Shown piece by piece: positions 21,024 to 27,951 of a DNA stretch of 64,000 bases (within the stretch, counting starts at the first letter, position 1; every line of letters starts with the position of its first letter). Source of the DNA: a virus; the IMG/VR virus record IMGVR_UViG_3300043399_000524, positions 62,001-126,000 of that record; one strand, 5' to 3'. A program made the translations under genes and the position numbers. The notes below the pieces were generated by a model. It worked only from the letters and a program-made list of their open reading frames with translations. It was not told where the DNA came from and searched no databases.

Positions 21024-22739
21024 TTATAAAATCGGTGGTAGTGGATCTGGAGCAATAGTCAATATTGATGACAATGGCTGAGATTGTGTTGTCGTTGTTC
21101 CATCAGTTAGAACGGTTACATTACTGTTATTTATGAAGCTAGATAGTTGTGATTGATCTCCATCCATCAATCCAGTATCTGTTCTTACATTTTCACTAAT
21201 TCTAACCCATATGACTCCGTCCCAACGATATAATATTTGCGGCAAATAGTCTATTCTTAGGAAATAATCTCCAACTTGTGGATTTTGTGGGAAGCTGATG
21301 CCTGCTCCGGTCGGGTAACCATTTGGAGCCTCTGATGTACCAGTCAAATAACCTGCACTATAACCGAAACTTCTTGGACTTGAACGTGCAATATATTGGA
21401 ATCTAGGATCACAATCCGCACGATAGTCCATTTCTTGAGTTATGTTACCAGTAAATCCCGGTGCTTCTGGGTTTTGATCTGCAAATGCGTATGTATTATC
21501 GGCAGTACCATATGGACCAGTTATGGTCATCATACTATCGACAGTCAATATAATATCATTTTCAACTGCGCCTGAACCCCCGTCTGTCATCATTGGGGCT
21601 ATTTCTTGGACTAAAAGCGAAGTTGTGATGTTTGTTTGACTGGAAGGTATTCCTGGAAATGCAGTGTCTAATATTTGATTCCATATTTTAGCTACTGTAG
21701 CAGCCGGTATTCTTAGATAAGGACTATCATTAACATATTTGGCATTGCTATAAATTTCAACTACCGGCGAAGGTGCACCGTCCTGTGCTGCACTCGTTAC
21801 AACGTTAACTGGTGGTGCAGGTTGATTTAATTTATCTGATAATAGATTATCCTCTTCATAGGGGCCGTATGTAGGAACAATATATAGGTTGCTCGTGTCA
21901 TAACCTGATTTAGGTAATAACCGTTTAGCCTCGTCGAGGTTAGCATTATTGATTTCAAGATTTTTATTATATGTAGACAATATATCTTTGAGATTTTGTT
22001 CTTCCGTTAATTTCCAATATGTTTCATTGGGTGGATTAATTCCTGCAGGCACTTCAATAATCGATTCGTAATTTTTATCACCGTAACTAATAATATAACC
22101 CGGTGGATATGTTTTATCTTTATCCCATAATCCTAAATAATTATCTTGATTAATGGGCTCTTGTAATATTTGACTGAATTCTTGACTATCAACCAATGGC
22201 TCACATTTAATGCGCCATAAATGAGGGAACCAAGTTTGACTAAAACCCTCGCTGGCAAAATTAGCATCAGTAATCTGGTAAAATCTTTTTAATGCTACTG
22301 GAATAGTTTCTCTTAATGGATTATAATCTAATAAATGGGGTAATTCTAATACATCACCGACCATTAACTTTCTACCAACAATATCAATCATATCATTATA
22401 ATGTACATTAATGAATATAATATCGTTGTTTAAAAATAATCCAAATTGACTTAAATCGAAATCTAAATTCTGCACATTATAATGTCCACGTAATCTATAT
22501 ACATTTGGATCATATGTCCTATCTCTATTTTCTAAAAATAGTAAATCCTGTATATTAGTAGGACTTAATGTAGCATATTCAGGTTGAGTATAATCTATGC
22601 TCTGACCTTGATTTGTTGGTCCTAAATACTTGTGAATATATAAATCCGTGCCGCCCACACGCAATTCTTCGGATATTGTTCTATCAAAGAAACGGTAATC
22701 GTTTTGTTTATTTGGGCGGTATAGTGACAATTTTGGCAT
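21024..22739 (-). CDS. 14: Neck protein, T4 gp14-like
   Basis: 571 residues, about twice T4 gp14 (256). The first 190 residues follow gp14: EELRVGGTDLYIHKYLGP, LFLENRDRTYDPNVYRL, FGLFLNNDIIFINVH and VGDVLELPHL. The added C-terminal half is Pro/Asn/Ser-rich and contains GDYFLRIDYLPQILYRWDG..W, a module also present in the oversized sheath. gp14 with gp13 forms the collar between head and tail. The late promoter at 22745 starts exactly at the ATG. Confidence 0.75.
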   Translation of the reverse strand: MPKLSLYRPNKQNDYRFFDRTISEELRVGGTDLYIHKYLGPTNQGQSIDYTQPEYATLSPTNIQDLLFLENRDRTYDPNVYRLRGHYNVQNLDFDLSQFGLFLNNDIIFINVHYNDMIDIVGRKLMVGDVLELPHLLDYNPLRETIPVALKRFYQITDANFASEGFSQTWFPHLWRIKCEPLVDSQEFSQILQEPINQDNYLGLWDKDKTYPPGYIISYGDKNYESIIEVPAGINPPNETYWKLTEEQNLKDILSTYNKNLEINNANLDEAKRLLPKSGYDTSNLYIVPTYGPYEEDNLLSDKLNQPAPPVNVVTSAAQDGAPSPVVEIYSNAKYVNDSPYLRIPAATVAKIWNQILDTAFPGIPSSQTNITTSLLVQEIAPMMTDGGSGAVENDIILTVDSMMTITGPYGTADNTYAFADQNPEAPGFTGNITQEMDYRADCDPRFQYIARSSPRSFGYSAGYLTGTSEAPNGYPTGAGISFPQNPQVGDYFLRIDYLPQILYRWDGVIWVRISENVRTDTGLMDGDQSQLSSFINNSNVTVLTDGTTTTQSQPLSSILTIAPDPLPPIL

Positions 22740-22744
22740 ACATG

Positions 22745-22752
22745 TATTTATC
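22745..22752 (-). promoter_or_regulatory. Late promoter, leaderless gp14
   Basis: GATAAATA on the minus strand; the A of ATG 22739 lies six bases past its last A. Confidence 0.7.
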
Positions 22753-22760
22753 GGAATAGG

Positions 22761-22789
22761 TTGACAATAAATATGGTCTATGTTATACT
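22761..22789 (+). promoter_or_regulatory. Sigma70-type promoter
   Basis: TTGACA (22761-22766), 17-base spacer, TATACT (22784-22789), a near-perfect consensus. The start near 22796 leaves a 23-base leader with AGGAG before ATG 22819, so this early gene is not leaderless. Confidence 0.85.
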
Positions 22790-22818
22790 AGCATTTAGTT
22801 GTAAATTTAGGAGAAACA

Positions 22819-24000
22819 ATGGCAACTCGTAAGCGTAATTCTGAGGATCACAGTCAAGTCAAAGCACTGAATCCCAAAAACCCTGATACAAAGTACATGG
22901 GTGATGAGCCACTATTTGTCATTCAACCTGATAGCGACCGTAGAACTTCTGCACTAAGTAATGCATTCTCTTGGTATAATTGGTTCTATACTAAAAAAGA
23001 CGCTAAAGAACTACTTTGTCAATACCTAGATTTCAGCAACCGCCAATCCGAGGCTAAAATTGTACGCCGTGTTGCTGATAGCGAAATCATTAACACATAT
23101 TGCTGGCTAGCTAGGATGAAGCTACGTGGTTTGGAACTTAATGAACACGAACTTAGTACCCTCGAAAACGAAATTTCACGACTTATTAAAGCTGTACACA
23201 AGCCTGAAGTCAAAGAAAGTATTACCTCTGTCACTAAGGAAGTAACAGAAGCACCTGCTCGTCCTAATATTCAGGACATTTTGCGTGAAAAAGCAAAAGA
23301 TGCGGCAGGTGAACTTGAAGGCGTTTTTGATGACTTTATTCTAACTGGCAAAGCAAGTTCAAAAACAATGGACGTTGTTGCACGATTTAATGTTATGCCA
23401 CAGCACATCGGTTTGATTACTGAAATTTGGAAGAAAAAACAAAACGAATTTACAGAACTTCAAGGTGGCCTTGATAAACAACTAAATGAAGGTTATAATT
23501 ATCTGACAAAAATTCAGGTTCGCAACATCTTAAAATTTATCGATCAGGTACTTTCTGACCTCAATGCATATATCTCTGTCAAGAAAGCAAGCAAGGCCCC
23601 GCGCAAACGTAAAGAGGTTCCTGTTGAAAAGATTGTCAGCAAACTCAAATACCTCAAGGCATTTAAAGATGCCGCAAGCAAACTTGACTTGGTTAGTATC
23701 AGCCCTGTAAAACTACACGGTGCAAGCGAATGCTATCTGTACGACACTACGAAACGCAAGTTGGTTTATTTGTGTGCTGATGAATATAGCAAAACTTTTA
23801 CAGTAAAGGGTACTAGTATTCTTGGTATTGACACAAGTAAAAGTCAGATCAAAACTTTACGGAAACCCGGAGATCAATTGGGTGCATTTTTGAAACTAGG
23901 TAAACCGGCCGGAAGAAAGTTTTTTGACGAAATTAAAGCAGCAGGTACTACACCTAATGGCAGAACGAATGAAAATATGATTATTCTTAAGGCTTGGTAA
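22819..24000 (+). CDS. Conserved early protein of T4-like aquatic phages, unknown function
   Basis: 393 residues, basic, no signal or membrane segment. NPDTKYMGDEPLF near the start, FSWYNWFYTKKDAKELL and a Lys-rich linker (KKASKAPRKRK near 265). The C-terminal half (KLHGASECYLYDT, YSKTFTVKGTSILGID, NENMIILKAW) looks like a folded domain. I recall related proteins in cyanophages but none with a known function. A strong sigma70-type promoter and a good Shine-Dalgarno point to early expression; nucleic acid binding is a guess from charge. It is followed by the hairpin at 24022. Confidence 0.75.
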   Translation: MATRKRNSEDHSQVKALNPKNPDTKYMGDEPLFVIQPDSDRRTSALSNAFSWYNWFYTKKDAKELLCQYLDFSNRQSEAKIVRRVADSEIINTYCWLARMKLRGLELNEHELSTLENEISRLIKAVHKPEVKESITSVTKEVTEAPARPNIQDILREKAKDAAGELEGVFDDFILTGKASSKTMDVVARFNVMPQHIGLITEIWKKKQNEFTELQGGLDKQLNEGYNYLTKIQVRNILKFIDQVLSDLNAYISVKKASKAPRKRKEVPVEKIVSKLKYLKAFKDAASKLDLVSISPVKLHGASECYLYDTTKRKLVYLCADEYSKTFTVKGTSILGIDTSKSQIKTLRKPGDQLGAFLKLGKPAGRKFFDEIKAAGTTPNGRTNENMIILKAW

Positions 24001-24021
24001 CATACTTGATATCTTCAAATT

Positions 24022-24059
24022 CTCTCCTTATTTGATAAATAAAGTAAGGAGAGTTTTTT
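24022..24059 (+). promoter_or_regulatory. Inverted repeat: upstream terminator plus RBS-sequestering hairpin
   Basis: CTCTCCTTA (24022-24030) pairs with TAAGGAGAG (24045-24053), then a run of T. For transcripts from upstream it should act as a terminator and hide AAGGAG. The late promoter lies in the loop, so late transcripts lack the 5' arm and expose the ribosome binding site. Confidence 0.8.
24034..24041 (+). promoter_or_regulatory. Late promoter inside hairpin loop
   Basis: GATAAATA, 19 bases before ATG 24060, located between the two arms of the inverted repeat. Confidence 0.8.
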
Positions 24060-25157
24060 ATGGATGAAATTATTAATATTCTGAATAAGTGTTCTTTTAA
24101 AGGAAAATATGTTACTGTAATTAAACAGGCTAATTTATGGCATTTGATAGAAAATAGCGTTGGTACTGTAGAAGTGTCCGATCCAGAAAAAGTTTATTTG
24201 TATCTTAACCCTCTTGCGGAAATAACCTGTTCATCCGGTAATAAAAGGAAGTTCAAAGGTGTCCGAATCGGGTACAACTTATATTGTGAAAATAAAAAAT
24301 GCGATATTTGTAATACAAAGAAAAAGCAGGCAGTTAAACAAGGTGTATTTGAAAAATATGGAGTAGACAATGTAGGAAAACTACAATCAGCGATTATTAG
24401 TAGAGATAAATTTTGGAATGACAAATCTGCCATCGAAGATGCTAATAGTAAAAGAAAACAAACTAATTTGACAAAATATGGATGCGAGAATGTTTTTCAG
24501 AATGAAAAAATTAAAGAAAATATTAAAAACCTATTCATAGAACGATACGGAGTAGAAAATCCGTCACAATCAGAAATTATTAAGGAAAAAAAGAAAAATA
24601 CTTTGACCGAGAATTACGGAGTTCCTTTTGGGCTACAATCACCTATAATCAAAGAAAAAATAAAGACTACGAATACTCGTAAATATGGCGTTCCGCATAT
24701 TATGCAGGTTAACGAAATAAAAAATAAAATGATTGCAACCAAAATAGCAAAGGGCTCTTTTGGAAAAAGTAATTCTTCAATAGAGGCTACTACCTACTTC
24801 AAAAACTATATAAAGACAAAGGGATACAATCTATCACAGGTAGCGTTTAATGATCCTAAAAATGGATTGTATGAATGGGGATTCAGGTTCGATAGATGGT
24901 ACTTGTTTGATTTTGTTGCTTTTGAATTAGGTCATAGAGGAGACTATAAAAAAATTATAGAAATAATAGAATATCACGGACCATTCCACTATACAGAATC
25001 CGATGTGATGATTAGGGGATCTGAAAAAGCCTATCCATGGAAATCTAATAATACTACAATTTTAGAATCTTACCAAAGAGATATACAAAAACAGGAATAT
25101 GCTGTAAAATATCTTACTACAAACTACAATGTTATATGGAGCGAAAATGACAAGTAA
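24060..25157 (+). CDS. Homing endonuclease-like protein with KYGV repeats and EDxHD/Vsr-type domain
   Basis: 365 residues. A Cys cluster at 76-84 is followed by five DNA-binding repeats, (K/R/N)YG(V/C)xN or YGVP, at about residues 99, 139, 172, 186 and 209, each with a charged helix. The C-terminal domain has IEATTYFKNY (E242), LFDFVAFEL (D284) and IIEYHGPFHY, a Vsr/PD-(D/E)XK-type active site. This is the layout of free-standing phage homing endonucleases. It sits between a conserved early gene and the MazG cluster. Hairpin-controlled late translation upstream is the same device as in T4 I-TevI. Confidence 0.75.
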   Translation: MDEIINILNKCSFKGKYVTVIKQANLWHLIENSVGTVEVSDPEKVYLYLNPLAEITCSSGNKRKFKGVRIGYNLYCENKKCDICNTKKKQAVKQGVFEKYGVDNVGKLQSAIISRDKFWNDKSAIEDANSKRKQTNLTKYGCENVFQNEKIKENIKNLFIERYGVENPSQSEIIKEKKKNTLTENYGVPFGLQSPIIKEKIKTTNTRKYGVPHIMQVNEIKNKMIATKIAKGSFGKSNSSIEATTYFKNYIKTKGYNLSQVAFNDPKNGLYEWGFRFDRWYLFDFVAFELGHRGDYKKIIEIIEYHGPFHYTESDVMIRGSEKAYPWKSNNTTILESYQRDIQKQEYAVKYLTTNYNVIWSENDK

Positions 25158-25566
25158 TGAAAATCAAGTAAACATGAAAAAGTATCTTAATTTTGTTGAT
25201 ACTTTGACCTCTAATCCAAGTAAAGAACACGAATTATATTTGAAAAGGTTGAATGAGCTAAAAATACAAGGATGTGATATCACTCGGTTAGATACCGCTA
25301 TTTCCGGGCTAATAGCTGAGTCAGGTGAGGCGATGGAAATCTTGAAAAAGATGAAATTTCAAGGGAAAGAGTGGTCAGAAGATATTAGGTACCATTTGAA
25401 AAGAGAAGCAGGCGATGTAATTTTTTATTGGATTAACCTTTGTATTGCACTTGGTTATGACCCCAACGATGTTATTGCTGAGAATGTAGGCAAACTTGAA
25501 GCACGATATCCGGGCGGACACTTTGACGCATTCTATAGCGAGAACCGAAAAGAAGGCGACCTGTAA
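25147..25566 (+). CDS. MazG-like nucleotide pyrophosphohydrolase
   Basis: 139 residues from ATG 25147, overlapping the homing endonuclease by 11 bases. GLIAESGEAMEILKK gives the ExxE metal site and KREAGDVIFYWINL the ExxD site, with a helical all-alpha NTP-PPase fold. It hydrolyses (d)NTPs or alarmones; phage MazG proteins act on dNTPs or (p)ppGpp-related pools. Forms an operon with two small genes downstream. Confidence 0.85.
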   Translation: MTSNENQVNMKKYLNFVDTLTSNPSKEHELYLKRLNELKIQGCDITRLDTAISGLIAESGEAMEILKKMKFQGKEWSEDIRYHLKREAGDVIFYWINLCIALGYDPNDVIAENVGKLEARYPGGHFDAFYSENRKEGDL

Positions 25567-25567
25567 A

Positions 25568-25786
25568 ATGGCTCCTTGGGATGAAGAACTGTACTTGTTC
25601 ACTCCTGAGGAGTACGAACAGTTACCTGACGGTATTGAACTAACATCAATTAGTGGTGATTCCAAAATCAAGGGCAAAGATTACATTGACATGGATACAC
25701 GATTCGGGCACATCGCCTATGGCGTGAAAGATCCATGGAATCATGAACTCAAAGACTTGTTCTTGATTTTCAAAATCAAACAATGA
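25568..25786 (+). CDS. Small acidic hypothetical protein
   Basis: 72 residues from ATG 25568, one base after the MazG stop; an open frame upstream of it is only the shadow of MazG. Features TPEEYEQLPDGIELTSISG and DTRFGHIAYGVKDPWNH. No function known. Coupled to the next gene by ATGA. Confidence 0.65.
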   Translation: MAPWDEELYLFTPEEYEQLPDGIELTSISGDSKIKGKDYIDMDTRFGHIAYGVKDPWNHELKDLFLIFKIKQ

Positions 25787-25977
25787 GATATGGATATACT
25801 CCCAGAAAGACAGTAGTACATCCCTGGGAGCGTTGGTTTGCGTGGTATCCTGTCAAAGTGCATGGAAAACGTACATGGTTAAAGATAGTATACCGTCGTT
25901 GTATTAATACCTATGTTGATATGGAGGACTGGGAACGATACGAATATGGAAATGTATTTGATTTGCTAAAGGACTGA
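25783..25977 (+). CDS. Small basic protein, family B paralogue
   Basis: 64 residues, ATGA-coupled. PWERWFAWYP, GKRTWLKIVYRR and FDLLKD parallel the protein at 1470-1691 block by block. The presence of this copy beside MazG suggests that an early cassette was duplicated or moved between early regions. Its stop lies inside the next gene's leader inverted repeat. Confidence 0.7.
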   Translation: MRYGYTPRKTVVHPWERWFAWYPVKVHGKRTWLKIVYRRCINTYVDMEDWERYEYGNVFDLLKD

Positions 25978-26006
25978 TTACCTGATAAATACATTATCAG
26001 GTAATC
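25976..26006 (+). promoter_or_regulatory. 12-bp inverted repeat overlapping late promoter and RBS of gp13
   Basis: GATTACCTGATA (25976-25987) pairs perfectly with TATCAGGTAATC (25995-26006), loop of seven. The late promoter GATAAATA overlaps the 5' arm, and AGG of the weak ribosome binding site is in the 3' arm. Read-through transcripts would fold; late transcripts cannot. Confidence 0.8.
25984..25991 (+). promoter_or_regulatory. Late promoter
   Basis: GATAAATA, 20 bases before ATG 26011. Confidence 0.75.
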
Positions 26007-26010
26007 CATT

Positions 26011-26811
26011 ATGTCTATACCATCAATAACACCAAACATTCTTTCTACTCCCAATGGCATGACATTGGAAGAGCTAAAACAAGGATTATTTCAAAATCTA
26101 CGTTATCGTTTAGGTGACGGAATCATCGACTTAGAATTAGATCCGCAACATTTTGAAGCGGCGTTTAACTATGCTATAAAAGTATATCGTCAAAGAGCGC
26201 AAAACTCTACCGCAGAATCATATACCTTGATGACAACAATCAAGGATATTGACACATATACATTGCCACAAGAATTTATTAACGTCAGAGCAATTTTCAG
26301 ACGTACAGTTGGTCTTGAGACAGGCCCTAGTTCTACTAGCTTTGACCCATTCTCAAGTGCTATTCTAAACACATACTTACTCAATTACAACTGGGCTGGC
26401 GGTATGGCAACATACGATTTTTACGCCGGCTATGTTGAATTAGCTGCACGTATGTTCGGTGGATATGTCATCTACACTTTTGATCCTGTAACAAAAGTAT
26501 TGCGTATTGTTCGTGACCCGAAAGGAACAGGAGAACGTGTTCTAATATGGGCGGACGTTCAAAGACCTGAAATTGTACTATTACAAGATCCAGGAGCAGG
26601 TGTTTGGATTGGTGACTTTACATTAGCAACACTAAAGATAATCATCGGTGAAGCCCGTGAGAAGTTCGGAACAATCGCTGGTCCAGGCGGCGGCACAACA
26701 CTAAACGGTACAGCCATGAAGTCAGAAGGAACCGCCCTACAAGCACAATTAATTGACGAACTCAAGCGTTACGTTGATTACAGTCAGCCGTTAACTTGGG
26801 TCCAAGGTTAA
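26011..26811 (+). CDS. 13: Neck protein, T4 gp13-like
   Basis: 266 residues. The N-terminal third (LKQGLFQNLRYRLGDGIIDLELDPQHFEAAFNYAIKVYRQR) and YTLPQEFINVRAIFRR match the gp13 layout of an initial helix bundle followed by a beta domain. gp13 binds the portal with gp14 and seals packaged DNA. The C-terminal part has GPGGGTT and a final helix. Expression is gated by the inverted repeat upstream. Confidence 0.7.
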   Translation: MSIPSITPNILSTPNGMTLEELKQGLFQNLRYRLGDGIIDLELDPQHFEAAFNYAIKVYRQRAQNSTAESYTLMTTIKDIDTYTLPQEFINVRAIFRRTVGLETGPSSTSFDPFSSAILNTYLLNYNWAGGMATYDFYAGYVELAARMFGGYVIYTFDPVTKVLRIVRDPKGTGERVLIWADVQRPEIVLLQDPGAGVWIGDFTLATLKIIIGEAREKFGTIAGPGGGTTLNGTAMKSEGTALQAQLIDELKRYVDYSQPLTWVQG

Positions 26812-26834
26812 CCTAAACACTTTTCTTTGTCACG

Positions 26835-26867
26835 CTCCTGTCATAGAATAAGTATCTCTGACAGGAG
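26835..26867 (+). promoter_or_regulatory. RBS-sequestering hairpin before dNMP kinase
   Basis: CTCCTGTCA (26835-26843) pairs with TGACAGGAG (26859-26867), loop of 15. AGGAG is the Shine-Dalgarno for ATG 26875. A transcript reading in from gp13 would hide it. A start within the loop would free it, but I find no convincing promoter there. Confidence 0.75.
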
Positions 26868-26874
26868 TTTCCAT

Positions 26875-27504
26875 ATGATTTTAGGTGTAACTGGACGTAT
26901 AGGTTCTGGCAAGGATACAATTGCAGATTATCTATGTACATTTCACGGATTTAAAAGAGTTAGTTTTGCAGCGTCATTGAAAGATGCTGTAGCAGCAGTG
27001 TTTAATTGGGACAGAGAATTGCTTGAAGGGTCTACTAAATCAAGCAGAGAATGGCGAGAACAAATAGACGAGTGGTGGTCTGACAGACTAGGAATGAATA
27101 TTACTCCTAGATGGGTTCTTCAATATTGGGGTACAGACGTTCTTAGAAACAATTTTCACAGTGATATATGGGTTGCTAGCGTAGAAAACAAACTACGAAC
27201 TACTAAAGACAATATAGTGATAACCGACTGCCGTTTTGCTAATGAAGTCGAAGCGATCAAAAGAGCAGGCGGAATTACTTGCAGAGTTGAGCGCGGTGAA
27301 CTACCCGAGTGGTACCAATATGCCATAGATCATAATAAAGGCCCCTCACATGTGGGCTGGTCATTAGGAAAATCTCGCCTTGACAAACTAAAAATACATG
27401 CTAGTGAATATTCTAGTGTTGGTCTAGAATATGATTATTATATTGATAACAATAATACTATTGACGATTTACACAAACAAATCAACTCAATAATCAACTT
27501 CTAA
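26875..27504 (+). CDS. 1: Deoxynucleoside monophosphate kinase, T4 gp1-like
   Basis: 209 residues from ATG 26875; the frame opens upstream at 26827 but the conserved protein begins MILGVTGRIGSGKDTIADYL with the P-loop. FNWDRELLEGSTKSSREWRE and TPRWVLQYWGTDVLR are signature blocks of phage dNMP kinases. It makes dNDPs for phage DNA synthesis. The start is preceded by CAGGAG held in a hairpin, suggesting translational shut-off on read-through mRNA. Its 3' end overlaps the convergent HNH gene by 18 bases. Confidence 0.88.
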   Translation: MILGVTGRIGSGKDTIADYLCTFHGFKRVSFAASLKDAVAAVFNWDRELLEGSTKSSREWREQIDEWWSDRLGMNITPRWVLQYWGTDVLRNNFHSDIWVASVENKLRTTKDNIVITDCRFANEVEAIKRAGGITCRVERGELPEWYQYAIDHNKGPSHVGWSLGKSRLDKLKIHASEYSSVGLEYDYYIDNNNTIDDLHKQINSIINF

Positions 27505-27831
27505 GTCACCTCTGCGCCAGGTAACTTCTTTTTTCTTTACAACCTCAACGCAGTTTAGACAGATACTACGTAGATTGGTAAACTTACAGTTATCTAAGTT
27601 TCCGTCAATGTGAAACACTGTAATTTGAGTAGGTAGTACACTTTTAAAGCCACATAAATCACATGTGGCTTTTTTCTTATATCCTGCAGCCTGCCACCTA
27701 GAAGTTCTAGGTTTTTGTTTATTCTTTTTGCGACCACATTCATCACATATACTTCTATAGTGGGTAGTCCCGTTACGCACATAATTTATAGCACAAAGAT
27801 TTTTGTTACAGTGCTTACATATTGGTCTCAT
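27487..27831 (-). CDS. HNH endonuclease with zinc fingers
   Basis: 114 residues from ATG 27831; an upstream ATG (27873) adds 14 residues but lies before the late-type motif at 27843-27836. CKHCNK and CDECGR make one zinc site, CDLCGF and CLNC another. FHIDGNLDNCKFTNLRSIC is the degenerate HNH core. This is a common protein in aquatic T4-like phages, inserted next to packaging or tail genes. May be a free-standing homing nuclease or a packaging-associated nuclease. Confidence 0.75.
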   Translation of the reverse strand: MRPICKHCNKNLCAINYVRNGTTHYRSICDECGRKKNKQKPRTSRWQAAGYKKKATCDLCGFKSVLPTQITVFHIDGNLDNCKFTNLRSICLNCVEVVKKKEVTWRRGDLEVDY

Positions 27832-27835
27832 GTTA

Positions 27836-27843
27836 TATTTAGC
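27836..27843 (-). promoter_or_regulatory. Possible late promoter
   Basis: GCTAAATA on the minus strand; the HNH ATG lies five bases past its last A, giving an almost leaderless transcript. Confidence 0.4.
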
Positions 27844-27889
27844 AACTAACCTTCGAAGGTACGGTAAACCCATTATTTTTTCATTTTTA

Positions 27890-27897
27890 ACTAAATA
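27890..27897 (+). promoter_or_regulatory. Late promoter
   Basis: ACTAAATA, 55 bases before the sheath ATG. Confidence 0.55.
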
Positions 27898-27911
27898 ATA
27901 GTATGCATTTT

Positions 27912-27924
27912 AGGTGGTAAACCT
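27912..27924 (+). promoter_or_regulatory. 5' leader hairpin of the sheath gene
   Basis: AGGT-GGTAA-ACCT, a short stem in the sheath leader, placed like those of the other abundant late genes. Confidence 0.35.
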
Positions 27925-27951
27925 CATAATTTTACATAAAGGAAAAACAAA

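Noticed and set aside
26821-26862. Sigma70 promoter TTGTCA...TAGAAT inside the dNMP kinase hairpin
   Set aside because: The spacer between the two elements is 11 bases, and at 17 bases the -10 is a poor AAGTAT.
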